Assembly (NCBI GenBank): GCA_934633695.1
Contig: CAKTYT010000023.1
Span: forward strand, 1 to 13,903
Length of the DNA stretch: 13,903 bases
DNA from: an uncultured Clostridia bacterium
GTDB lineage: Bacteria > Bacillota > Clostridia > Christensenellales > CAG-138
Direction: 5' to 3'
A program made the translations under genes and the position numbers. Under the pieces are notes generated by a model. It was not told the origin of the DNA and searched no databases. It was given only the letters and a program-made list of their open reading frames with translations. Positions 1 through 7,216 of this stretch are shown piece by piece. Within the stretch, counting starts at the first letter, position 1; each line of letters opens with the position of its first letter.

Positions 1-30
1 GTTCGGCACTCCCCGGATTGCCCTCCTTAA

Positions 31-74
31 AAAAGAAAGGTGCTGCTGCAAATATGACTTGATTTTGCAACAGC
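31..74 (-). terminator. Probable rho-independent terminator of the clan CD peptidase gene
   Basis: Read on the minus strand, an 11-bp stem (arms at 64-74 and 42-52, one G-U pair) with an 11-base loop is followed closely by a run of T with one interrupting C (complement of the A-rich stretch 29-38). It lies about 40 bases past the stop codon of the peptidase gene. The other flank (75-90) is also T-rich on the plus strand, so weak bidirectional action is possible. Confidence 0.6.
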
Positions 75-111
75 CCCGATTTTATTTTACCCGCAAATAA
101 AATTTTATAAG

Positions 112-2520
112 TTATCTGTCGAGTGCCTCGAATGTGTTAATTGACTGAATCCCGAGCGGTTCAATAATGCCGAGTGCCATCCTCAGCGTTAACAGAGCAT
201 CAATTGTATTGACAACACCATCCCTGTTTACATCTGCCCGTTCGGCCTCCTCTTCAGTCAGCTCCGTAAGCACCATTGCGTGACGCATAACAATAAGGGC
301 ATCCTCTGCTTCTATCTCTCCGTCGCCGTTTATATCTCCGGGAACGACCGGTATTTCTTCATAAACGGCTACGATGGATACATCTGCTTCAATCGTCACG
401 GTTTCCGTCTCTACCTGCTGATCATTGATGAACCAGCCGACAAAGCTCATGCCATCGTGCATCGGAACGGTCGGGAAATCACTTACGTTTATCACCGCAC
501 CGTCAGCTGCATCAATAGACGAAATAGCTTCGTTTGTGTAACCGTCAACAAAAGTCACAGTATAGAAATCGGCATTATAAATCGCACGTACCACCATATC
601 GGACCATATCGCTATACCGAACTCAACATCATACGGATCGGGCGAAACAACACGCCAATGACTGAAGGTATGATTTTCCCATTCCGGCGGAGTCGGGAAC
701 ATGTCAATGGTTATGCTGGATCCATGGGAAACAGTCACCGTCGTGATCGTATTACCCTGTCCGTCTTCGAAAGCAACGGTATGCCGTGCAATCTCGAAAA
801 TCGCAGTAAAGGTTGCATTGCCGGTAACATTGACCGTTCCTTCAACAAAGTTGCCCTGCTCATCCTGCCAGCCTACAAATGCGTAGCCCTCAAGATAATT
901 TGGTATGGGGAAGGACGAAACGGAAATCTCATCGCCGTAAAAGACACCCATGTAACCGCACTGCTCGCCGGTGAGTCCGTTAACAAACCAAAACGTATAC
1001 GGATTGGCAACGTAAATAGCTTCGAATGTCGTATTTTCAAGAATGAGCCAGCTACTGTCGGAGAATTCGCTGCCATTCAAATACCAGCATACAAAAACGT
1101 AACCCTCGTTTTCATTCGGCTCGGGGAAACTCTCTCTCATAACAGTTTCACCCTTGTTCACTTCAATGCTTGCAATAGTCTGATCCGTCACTGAGTCCAC
1201 CCATTGCACCGTACACTTCTGTACATTGTAAACAGCCGTTATCGTCATATTACCTGTTACAACAATACTTTCCGAAATCGTACCGGTCGGGCCTTCCCAA
1301 TACAAGAACTCTCCGTACCCCAGCGTCGGAGGGATCGGAAAATCACTGACGTTGAGCACAGTGTCCTTTGTAACGCGAATGCTCTCAAGAGTGATTCCCG
1401 CTGCACCCGAAACGAAATCAACTGTATAAAGGGGGGGCAAATACCAGTTAGAGTTGCCCTTCAAAACCGGATAGGTGTACTCACCATCACTGTTGTAAAA
1501 ATACGGGTCATAGTTTCCGCGTCTGGATTTGCCGTATGCCAATGCCTGACCGATATTGTAGACTTCATCGATGCCATCTGCGGCACCCCTCATTGAGTTC
1601 ATGAAATCCTGCATCAAATATAGGTCATACGCCACGGTTACGGTGTTATCATAGCCGTATGTTACGGAAGCTCCGATGCTGAGGAAGTACTCAAACAGCT
1701 GTCCGTCGCTGCCGCCGCTGCAGGTTGCAAAGTGCATATAGCTTCCGGGCATTCTTCCAGACAGGATCTGCCTGAAGAAGTTGTGGTTCAAACCTGCACC
1801 GCCGCCGACAATGCCTACTGCATTCTCGCTGTTAAAGTCATCGGCCGTTATTCCGGATTCATTGTAGATGCAGACGTAACTGAGGCCATTATGCTCCAAA
1901 CCATGGGAGTCAAAAAAGACAATACCGTAGTTGACAATGTCGCGAAGCGAGTTGACGTCGCAATCATTGCCTGCATAAACAGTCAAGGTTCCTCCCGTAT
2001 ATTCGCTTATTACCGGAGCAATCTGCTCTGGATAGTAGTTGGCGAAGCCTTCATCAATTCCGAAATACGGGGAGTAGACAACGACATTGCTGCTGCTCGA
2101 CGTTACGGCATTGTCTCCCACAATTTGACGTGTTTCTTCCTGCTTGAGGTCAAGCTCAACGGGTTCAACACCTTCTCTTATGCCGTGAACGATATTGTAA
2201 TCATACACGACAGTCATGCCGGATTTGAGCGTATAGCTGAATGCAGTATCGCTCTGCCTGTCTAGTTTTTCTATTCTTGAGTCATCCTTGAGTGACCCAA
2301 AGAGCCTGTCAACCGTTTCGACAACGGTTTTATTGCCAGAACGAAGCTGTCCTTCGAGTTCAAGCAATTCACTGTCAATTTCCTGCCTGGTCGTTTGCAT
2401 GACCCGCAGTTCGTTTGCGGCAGCGTAGCCGTCTGCAACTGCACTGACGGGCATCATCCCGACGCAAAACAGCACCGCAAGCAGAATACCGAGTATTCTT
2501 CTGAATTTTGTTCCTTTCAT
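112..2520 (-). CDS. Secreted clan CD (caspase/gingipain-like) cysteine peptidase with InlB-type repeats and dockerin
   Basis: An 802-residue secreted multidomain protein. Residues 1-30 form a signal peptide (basic start, hydrophobic core, cleavage near AVA-D). Residues about 145-360 resemble a clan CD cysteine peptidase: a hydrophobic strand ending in FFDSHG puts a candidate catalytic His at 206 followed by Gly, and a second strand ending in HFATCSGG puts the candidate nucleophile Cys at 267. This His-Gly/Cys pattern is shared by gingipains, clostripain and caspases. Residues 31-144 may be a propeptide. Residues about 365-727 hold five diverged repeats of about 72 residues, each with a Gly-x-x-Phe-x-x-Trp-type core, as in InlB B / Listeria-Bacteroides repeats. 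Residues 728-787 are a type I dockerin with two calcium loops (DINGDGEIEAED and DVNRDGVVNTID). A 15-residue tail follows. The start is supported by a GGGAGGA site upstream. The gene follows tetR by 59 bases and is probably co-transcribed or controlled by it. The exact peptidase family (C25, C11 or other) and the substrate cannot be decided by eye. Confidence 0.8.
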   Translation of the reverse strand: MKGTKFRRILGILLAVLFCVGMMPVSAVADGYAAANELRVMQTTRQEIDSELLELEGQLRSGNKTVVETVDRLFGSLKDDSRIEKLDRQSDTAFSYTLKSGMTVVYDYNIVHGIREGVEPVELDLKQEETRQIVGDNAVTSSSSNVVVYSPYFGIDEGFANYYPEQIAPVISEYTGGTLTVYAGNDCDVNSLRDIVNYGIVFFDSHGLEHNGLSYVCIYNESGITADDFNSENAVGIVGGGAGLNHNFFRQILSGRMPGSYMHFATCSGGSDGQLFEYFLSIGASVTYGYDNTVTVAYDLYLMQDFMNSMRGAADGIDEVYNIGQALAYGKSRRGNYDPYFYNSDGEYTYPVLKGNSNWYLPPLYTVDFVSGAAGITLESIRVTKDTVLNVSDFPIPPTLGYGEFLYWEGPTGTISESIVVTGNMTITAVYNVQKCTVQWVDSVTDQTIASIEVNKGETVMRESFPEPNENEGYVFVCWYLNGSEFSDSSWLILENTTFEAIYVANPYTFWFVNGLTGEQCGYMGVFYGDEISVSSFPIPNYLEGYAFVGWQDEQGNFVEGTVNVTGNATFTAIFEIARHTVAFEDGQGNTITTVTVSHGSSITIDMFPTPPEWENHTFSHWRVVSPDPYDVEFGIAIWSDMVVRAIYNADFYTVTFVDGYTNEAISSIDAADGAVINVSDFPTVPMHDGMSFVGWFINDQQVETETVTIEADVSIVAVYEEIPVVPGDINGDGEIEAEDALIVMRHAMVLTELTEEEAERADVNRDGVVNTIDALLTLRMALGIIEPLGIQSINTFEALDR

Positions 2521-2543
2521 ACATTTCCTCCCAAAATTATTTA

Positions 2544-2574
2544 TATCAAGCTGTTCGTGTGAACAGCATTGATA
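2544..2574. promoter_or_regulatory. Imperfect palindrome between tetR and the peptidase gene (candidate operator or hairpin)
   Basis: Outer arms TATCAA (2544-2549) and TTGATA (2569-2574) and inner arms CTGTTC (2551-2556) and GAACAG (2561-2566) are each perfectly complementary around a GTGT centre; only one base on one side and two on the other interrupt them. The element starts 5 bases after the tetR stop codon and ends 12 bases before the ribosome binding site of the peptidase gene. No T-tract follows it, so it is a poor terminator. A TetR-family operator, or an mRNA hairpin tuning expression of the downstream gene, are the two readings. Confidence 0.45.
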
Positions 2575-2579
2575 CCATA

Positions 2580-3275
2580 TCAGACCCTGCTGTCTCCGAT
2601 TATAAGCTCGTATTCGGATTCAACTGATTCCGCAAGCTGTCTGATAACTCCGACAGCAACCTTCAGCATATCCATCCTGACAGCTTTTTCAATGATATTT
2701 TCCGCCACATCTGTTGGAACATTGAACGTTTTCAGTGAGCTTTCGAGAAATCTCCTGATTTTGTGTTCAAAGGTGAAATACCTGTCGCATGGGTATCTCA
2801 TGTAACCGCACATTAGGCTTGCCGTTCCAATCTCCACCTCAAAAAACCTGCTTTCATCCCATGCAGGGTTGAACTCACTGAACATGGCACACAGTTCAAC
2901 GGTCGTCCTATCGTAAATAAATTCAAGCGTTTCGTTGTTGGTATATGCCTCGACGTAAATCTCCCTCAGATTTTCATTCAACTCAGTTATCGCAAGCTGA
3001 ATTGCCGTTTCGACCGCATAGAGCATCACCGGCGGATCATCCTCTCGCAGGAGTGCCTTTGCAGTATCAAATTGACCGCTGAACATATTCCTGACAAGTT
3101 CCATCAAAAGCCCGTCCTTGGAATGAAAAACATTGAAAAAAGAACCGTTTGAAACCCCTGCGACTCTGCATATATCAGACGTCGTCGTACGGGAATAACC
3201 TTTTTCGATAAAAAGCTTTATCCCTGCTGCAATCGTCCTTCGTCTAACTTCCGAACTATCGTATTTTCTTGCCAT
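2580..3275 (-). CDS. TetR/AcrR-family transcriptional regulator
   Basis: A 231-residue protein with the typical TetR N-terminal DNA-binding domain at about residues 10-57. RRRTIAAGIKLFIEKGY is helix 1, TTSDICRVAGVSNGSFFNVF is the helix-turn-helix, and the HSKDGLL segment is helix 4. The remaining 170 residues are a predicted all-helical ligand-binding and dimerisation domain that is not conserved enough to name a ligand. The length is normal for the family. The ATG start has an AAGGAGG site 5 bases upstream and lies below a near-consensus promoter (3334-3362). Family members usually repress their own gene and neighbours. The immediate downstream gene on the same strand is the secreted peptidase, and a palindrome separates them, so control of that gene is a reasonable inference. 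Confidence 0.9.
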   Translation of the reverse strand: MARKYDSSEVRRRTIAAGIKLFIEKGYSRTTTSDICRVAGVSNGSFFNVFHSKDGLLMELVRNMFSGQFDTAKALLREDDPPVMLYAVETAIQLAITELNENLREIYVEAYTNNETLEFIYDRTTVELCAMFSEFNPAWDESRFFEVEIGTASLMCGYMRYPCDRYFTFEHKIRRFLESSLKTFNVPTDVAENIIEKAVRMDMLKVAVGVIRQLAESVESEYELIIGDSRV

Positions 3276-3284
3276 GTTTCCTCC

Positions 3285-3324
3285 TTGGAGCGTAAATTAA
3301 TTGAAAATTTAAACTTAGCTCCAA
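3285..3324. promoter_or_regulatory. Inverted repeat in the tetR leader, abutting its ribosome binding site
   Basis: Perfect 7-base arms TTGGAGC (3285-3291) and GCTCCAA (3318-3324) lie between the tetR promoter and start codon. Pairing extends inward by TAA and TT with one bulge and one mismatch. The expected transcription start is near 3327, so the repeat covers about +3 to +42. On the transcript, its last two bases are the first two of the AAGGAGG site. It could be an autoregulatory TetR operator or an RNA hairpin that limits ribosome access. Confidence 0.45.
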
Positions 3325-3333
3325 TTTATTCTC

Positions 3334-3362
3334 ATTCTACCATACTTTTGCCCCGTTGTCAA
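3334..3362 (-). promoter_or_regulatory. Sigma-A-type promoter of tetR (and probably the peptidase gene)
   Basis: On the minus strand TTGACA (3357-3362) is separated by exactly 17 bases from TAGAAT (3334-3339). The start codon of tetR is 58 bases further downstream. The -35 box lies only about 20 bases past the terminator of the preceding gene. Confidence 0.75.
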
Positions 3363-3368
3363 TGCTAT

Positions 3369-3403
3369 TCAAAAACAAAAACCGGGGCAAAACCGCCCCG
3401 GTT
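3369..3403 (-). terminator. Rho-independent terminator of the adhesin-dockerin gene
   Basis: Minus-strand hairpin with a perfect 9-bp GC-rich stem (arms 3395-3403 and 3380-3388, six-base loop) followed by a T-run interrupted by one G (complement of 3370-3380). It lies 26 bases past the stop codon of the 421-residue gene. Confidence 0.9.
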
Positions 3404-3428
3404 AAAGCATTGAGTATAATTTCCCGAA

Positions 3429-4694
3429 TCAGGAATCAAGGTTCATTGAAATACGCATAATTTTGAGAGCATCGGCAACAGTTACTCTGCCGTCCCCATC
3501 GATATCGCCTGCGGACTGCTGAACATCCGTCAAAGTGATAAGTCCCATGCTGTAACGCATTGCAAGCACGGCATCGGTTACGGATACTCTGCCGTCTCCA
3601 TCAACGTCTCCCGTCGCAGTATAAGCCCCGCCCATCGTTGCCGAAATCACCACATCGTCAAGGGCAATGCCGTATTGGTCGGTCGATTCGTTGTGTATGA
3701 AAGCAATGTTGATTTGCTCATAGCCTGCGTATTCGGTGAGATCATAGGTGTACTCGTGCCATCCATCACCATCGGCCATGGTTATTGAATCGAGCTGGTC
3801 GATCATAATGAGGTCATATCCACCGTAGAAATTATCTTCGATCGCTACGATCCAAACATCAATGTGTTCGGCATAGAATTCATCATCAAGTGAATAGAGC
3901 CAGAATGAAAGACTGCACTCGCTTATGTCTTCCGGAATGTCGAATTCCGGGGTACAGGCCTGATTATCGGGTGTCAAAGGTCCTCCCCAGTTTGCATAAG
4001 AATAGGAGCAAATCGCACCAGCCGCATTGTGACCGACAGTCGTATCGTACTCCCAAAACCTTCCATCACCGTCAAAATCATCATTCCACCAATCTTCGGG
4101 ACTTATGTCAAAGTTTTCTTCAAGAATAACAAACTCTTCACCTGGCTGCGGCTCCGGAGTAGGTGTCGGCGGGAGAATTATCTCACCCACAACTTCAACA
4201 TTGTCAAGATAACCGCAATCAGCACCCTGGTCATTTGACGCATCCTTCACGTACACCCATTCAAAGGTGTAATTTCCTGCTTCCTGTACCTGCCATTCAT
4301 AATGCTGCCAGCCGAGAGGAGTGTTTTCTTCAACGCTGTGGATATAATCAATGTACTCACCATTGACTTTGAAAGCAATGTAGTCCCACATTGCAATTAC
4401 GCTCTGCGTAGCTTCAGAATCCACATTCCAGTCAAAAACCAGAGACTGCCCCTCTCCGAGGTAAGCCCCTATCGAAACAGATGATGACGAATTGCTGATT
4501 CCATCATTACCGCTCCTTGCACATAATCTGCCGTCAATTTCGCAAACCTGCCAAGGATATTGCTGGGTCGTGCCGAAAGTCAAGCTGCCGCCCTCAACGT
4601 TAAGTGCGGCATCGAGGTCCGTATCGGCGAATACAGCCGTAAATGCCAGTGCAAGGATGGCAATGACTGCAGTGATAGTTAATGTTCGTTTCAT
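3429..4694 (-). CDS. Secreted dockerin protein with cleaved-adhesin-like domain
   Basis: A 421-residue secreted protein. Residues 1-23 are a signal peptide (cleavage near VFA-D). Residues about 27-171 form a beta-rich domain (conserved-looking GGSLTFG, YPWQV, SGNDG and FDWNV segments) that I do not recognise by name; it resembles jelly-roll binding modules. Residues 174-187 are a Pro/Thr linker (PPTPTPEPQPGEE). Residues about 188-352 resemble the cleaved-adhesin (gingipain haemagglutinin) or MAM-like fold: an N-terminal FVILEENFD strand, the GPLTPDNQACTPEFDI segment, a GWHEYTYDL strand and a terminal IALDDVVIS strand. Residues 361-421 are a type I dockerin with loops DVDGDGRVSVTD and DIDGDGRVTVAD. 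No catalytic residues were identified, so a binding or adhesion role is inferred. The gene is monocistronic, bounded by its own promoter and terminator. The ATG is preceded by a GGAAGGA site. Confidence 0.8.
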   Translation of the reverse strand: MKRTLTITAVIAILALAFTAVFADTDLDAALNVEGGSLTFGTTQQYPWQVCEIDGRLCARSGNDGISNSSSSVSIGAYLGEGQSLVFDWNVDSEATQSVIAMWDYIAFKVNGEYIDYIHSVEENTPLGWQHYEWQVQEAGNYTFEWVYVKDASNDQGADCGYLDNVEVVGEIILPPTPTPEPQPGEEFVILEENFDISPEDWWNDDFDGDGRFWEYDTTVGHNAAGAICSYSYANWGGPLTPDNQACTPEFDIPEDISECSLSFWLYSLDDEFYAEHIDVWIVAIEDNFYGGYDLIMIDQLDSITMADGDGWHEYTYDLTEYAGYEQINIAFIHNESTDQYGIALDDVVISATMGGAYTATGDVDGDGRVSVTDAVLAMRYSMGLITLTDVQQSAGDIDGDGRVTVADALKIMRISMNLDS

Positions 4695-4729
4695 GTTCTC
4701 TTCCTTCCGAAAATAAGTTATGATTGTTC

Positions 4730-4758
4730 ATTATACATTACATCCCAATTTCAGTCAA
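4730..4758 (-). promoter_or_regulatory. Sigma-A-type promoter of the adhesin-dockerin gene
   Basis: On the minus strand TTGACT (4753-4758), a 17-base spacer and a perfect TATAAT (4730-4735) lie 35 bases upstream of the start codon. It is divergent from the aspS promoter about 80 bases away. Confidence 0.8.
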
Positions 4759-4838
4759 GGAAAAATTATGCCTCAGACCCCTTCCTATCAGAAGCACTGC
4801 ACACAGATTTTCGGCTGCCGGAAATTTGTTTTCGAGAC

Positions 4839-4866
4839 TTGATTTTATCGTAAATCTGCGTATAAT
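4839..4866 (+). promoter_or_regulatory. Sigma-A-type promoter of aspS
   Basis: TTGATT (4839-4844), a 16-base spacer and TATAAT (4861-4866) are on the plus strand. The predicted leader to the TTG start is about 87 bases, too short for a T-box, and no T-box consensus is visible in it. Confidence 0.65.
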
Positions 4867-4959
4867 ATTACCCATAATTTATCGGGACGGTCGTATGCGG
4901 TTCAGTTTGGGCGACTGACCTTAATGACCTGATGTATACCCCGGGAAAGGACTATAATT

Positions 4960-6294
4960 TTGGAAAGAACTCTCATTAAAAACATTATGACCAAAGCCGG
5001 TGAAACTGCCAAGGTCCAGGGTTTTGTTGAAAACATTCGCGACGGCAAATCCATGGCTTTCATTGTCATTAAAGACATTACCGGTAAGCTTCAGGTCACC
5101 ATTGAAAAAGAAAAAGTTCCGCATCTTGTTGATACCGTTGCAAAGATAACTCCCGACTCCGTCATTACCGTTGTCGGTTCCGTGCTTGAAAATGAATATG
5201 TCAAGATGGGCGGTGTTGAACTGCTTCCCACCGAACTTTACATTGAATCAATCTCCGATGCATTGCCCATAGTTCGCAAGGACATTCCTGCAACGAAGAA
5301 AAAACAGGCCGTTGAACGCTCCGCCATCGACCAGAGGCTCAACTATCGTTGGATCGACCTGCGTACTGATGAAAACCAGCTGCTGTTCAGGATCCAGTCC
5401 TGTCTTGTCAATGCAATGAGACAATACCTGCTCGATCATGATTTCACTGAGATTCACACCCCCAAGCTCATCGGTGCTGCAAGTGAAAGCGGTGCAGACG
5501 TTTTCGAGGTTCAGTATTTTGACCGGAAGGCATACCTTGCCCAGAGTCCGCAGTTCTATAAGCAGATGGCAATGGCAAGCGGATTCGAACGTATTTTTGA
5601 AGTCGGCCCCGTTTTCCGTGCAGAAAAGTCCTTTACCAGCAAGCACACGACCGAGTTCACCGGTTTCGACCTTGAGTTCAGCTACATCGAGTCCTATCGT
5701 GACGTCATGCAGATCGAAGCTGAAATTCTTGCCTACGCACTCGATGTCGTAAACAAGAAATTCGGTGAGCAGATAAAGGCAACCTTCGGCATTGAGCTTA
5801 TCGTTCCTACCCTTCCGTTCCCCGTCATTAAGCTCAACGACCTTTATGAAGCTCTCGAAAAAGAATACGGCTATGTCCCCGGCGAAGACGAACGTGGTGA
5901 CCTTACCACCGAGGCCGAAAAGCTCAGCTTTGATTGGGTAAAGAAGCATTACAATCACGAATTCCTCTTCATTACCGATTACTCTGCGGAAAAGCGTGCA
6001 TTCTACCATATGCGTGATGAAGACGGCATTCCCCAAGGTTACGACCTTATTTGGCGCGGTGTTGAGATCACTACCGGTGCACAGCGTGAGCACAGATATG
6101 AGCAGCTCAAAAAACAGGCCGATGAAAAGGGACTCGGCGAAGACGTCAAGTTCTACCTTGAGTTCTTTAAGTACGGCTGTCCTCCCCACGGAGGGTTCGG
6201 TCTCGGTGTTGACAGGCTTACAATGCTTCTGCTCGGTTTGAACATAAAAGAAGCGATGTTCCTCTTCCGCAGCCCCGACAGGCTCAATCCCTAA
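4960..6294 (+). CDS. aspS: Aspartyl-tRNA synthetase, archaeal/eukaryotic-size class (aspartate--tRNA(Asp/Asn) ligase)
   Basis: A 444-residue class IIb synthetase that charges tRNA with aspartate in the cytosol. Residues about 15-100 are the OB-fold anticodon-binding domain. Motif 1 is near TEIHTPKL (163-170), motif 2 starts at FRAE (219-222), and motif 3 is GFGLGVDR (412-419). AYLAQSPQFYKQ (191-202) and PPHGGFGLG are typical of the archaeal/eukaryotic AspRS group. Bacterial AspRS is usually about 590 residues with a GAD insertion between motifs 2 and 3; that insertion is absent here. The short form in Clostridia is often non-discriminating and used with GatCAB to make Asn-tRNA(Asn), but this cannot be settled from the window. 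The start is TTG at 4960: an AAAGGA site ends 8 bases upstream and no in-frame ATG or GTG precedes it. The gene shares a transcript with the lipoprotein gene 35 bases downstream. Confidence 0.93.
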   Translation: MERTLIKNIMTKAGETAKVQGFVENIRDGKSMAFIVIKDITGKLQVTIEKEKVPHLVDTVAKITPDSVITVVGSVLENEYVKMGGVELLPTELYIESISDALPIVRKDIPATKKKQAVERSAIDQRLNYRWIDLRTDENQLLFRIQSCLVNAMRQYLLDHDFTEIHTPKLIGAASESGADVFEVQYFDRKAYLAQSPQFYKQMAMASGFERIFEVGPVFRAEKSFTSKHTTEFTGFDLEFSYIESYRDVMQIEAEILAYALDVVNKKFGEQIKATFGIELIVPTLPFPVIKLNDLYEALEKEYGYVPGEDERGDLTTEAEKLSFDWVKKHYNHEFLFITDYSAEKRAFYHMRDEDGIPQGYDLIWRGVEITTGAQREHRYEQLKKQADEKGLGEDVKFYLEFFKYGCPPHGGFGLGVDRLTMLLLGLNIKEAMFLFRSPDRLNP

Positions 6295-6329
6295 TTGAAA
6301 TTAAAAACATAACAAGGAGATATTTTATC

Positions 6330-7007
6330 GTGAAAAAAGTTCTTGTTCTTATACTCGCTACAGTGTTCCTTTTCGCCCTTGCAGGTTGCAACAGCGGCAA
6401 GCCCCAGGCTACCCCCACTCCCGAACCCACTGCGACCGTTGCCCCGACTGAAGAACCGACCGCAGAGCCGACTGCAGCTCCCACTCCCACGGAGGAACCC
6501 ACTCCCGAACCTATCGCCTACACTTTCGATTCTGAATCGGGCATGTATGCGGATGAATTTATCAGCTTCACTATCCCCGAAGGCTACAGCCTTGCAACTG
6601 ATGACACCGGCGATACGGGATATGACGTCTACATCAGCTTCGGCATGGATAATGCCCCCGATGGATTTGCAAGCAATTTAATCGTCATGGTTTATGACGA
6701 AGATGTTGAAGAGGGTGGCTATGCCTCGATTACCGAAGATCAGTTTACCCAACTCCAGCTTTCTGTTTACGAGCAGATGGGAATTGAAGCCAAGATCGAC
6801 CCCGTCGAATTTGAGCACCTCAACGGCGATAATTACGAGGGACTTCGCTTTGAGTTCACGCTCGAACTTATGGGTGTAAATTGCCGCCAGATTGTATGGG
6901 TCATAAATACCAACGAAGGCAAAACCATTTCCCTCACATACTCATTCACCGATGAAGAGATTGATGCTTGCCATTCTTCCGTTGACAGTATCGAGATTCT
7001 GAACTGA
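6330..7007 (+). CDS. Lipoprotein with Pro/Thr-rich linker and PsbP/DUF1795-like domain
   Basis: A 225-residue exported lipoprotein. Residues 1-19 are a lipoprotein signal with lipobox LAGC, and Cys20 is the predicted lipidated residue. Residues about 27-62 are a low-complexity Pro/Thr/Glu linker (repeated PTPEPT-like units) that would hold the domain away from the membrane. Residues 63-225 form a compact alpha/beta domain (FISFTIPEGYSLAT, NLIVMVYDED, NYEGLRFEFTLEL, QIVWVINTNEGKTISLTYS, then a short C-terminal helix) reminiscent of the PsbP/DUF1795 fold found in many Firmicute lipoproteins. This is recognition of pattern, and function is unknown. The start is GTG, chosen for the AAGGAGA site 9 bases upstream. 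It follows aspS by 35 bases with no terminator between them, and a strong terminator follows it. Confidence 0.82.
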   Translation: MKKVLVLILATVFLFALAGCNSGKPQATPTPEPTATVAPTEEPTAEPTAAPTPTEEPTPEPIAYTFDSESGMYADEFISFTIPEGYSLATDDTGDTGYDVYISFGMDNAPDGFASNLIVMVYDEDVEEGGYASITEDQFTQLQLSVYEQMGIEAKIDPVEFEHLNGDNYEGLRFEFTLELMGVNCRQIVWVINTNEGKTISLTYSFTDEEIDACHSSVDSIEILN

Positions 7008-7023
7008 TCGATATTAAAATCGA

Positions 7024-7066
7024 AAACCGGGCGATCCTCACGGGATGTCCGGTTTGTTTTTATTTT
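7024..7066 (+). terminator. Rho-independent terminator of the aspS-lipoprotein unit
   Basis: A 14-bp stem (7024-7037 with 7042-7055, three G-U pairs and one mismatch) with a TCAC loop is followed by a T-rich stretch (7056-7066). It begins 16 bases after the lipoprotein stop codon. Confidence 0.9.
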
Positions 7067-7122
7067 GGTCGGATTAAATCCGCTATGAGCTGCATTAACC
7101 CCCACTCTCGGTAAGCATTTAC

Positions 7123-7151
7123 TTTTCAATTCATTTTTTTTGTGCTATAAT
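7123..7151 (+). promoter_or_regulatory. Promoter of the moxR-DUF58-DUF4129 unit (extended -10)
   Basis: TGC directly precedes a perfect TATAAT (7146-7151), giving an extended -10 element. The -35 region, TTTTCA at 7123-7128 with a 17-base spacer, is weak, which fits an extended -10 promoter. Predicted transcription start is near 7158, about 60 bases before the start codon. Confidence 0.65.
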
Positions 7152-7216
7152 CCTGTGGAAGCGGTGGACGGAAAACCTTTTCTCCCATTGCACTGACAAA
7201 CAGGATGGTAAATAAT

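Noticed and set aside
1..30. Ribosome binding site AAGGAGG (minus strand, 22-28) for a gene leaving the window to the left
   Set aside because: A GTG lies 12 bases downstream, but only three codons are visible, too little to call a gene.
280..1194. Plus-strand open frame of 304 codons
   Set aside because: Antisense to the InlB repeats and dockerin of the 802-residue protein; composition is not protein-like and there is no ribosome binding site.
2599..2623. Internal promoter for the peptidase gene (TATAAT at 2599-2604, minus strand)
   Set aside because: The only -35-like hexamer (TTGAAT) is 13 bases away, which is too close; a leader from the tetR promoter explains expression.
4867..4959. 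T-box riboswitch before aspS
   Set aside because: The leader is only about 90 bases and no T-box consensus or terminator/antiterminator pair is visible; only a weak bulged hairpin is present.
5248..6189. Minus-strand open frame of 313 codons
   Set aside because: Antisense shadow of aspS, whose class II motifs are unambiguous.
6284..6502. Minus-strand frame rich in Gly, Ser, Val and Ala
   Set aside because: Mirror of the Pro/Thr linker codons of the lipoprotein; not a real low-complexity protein.
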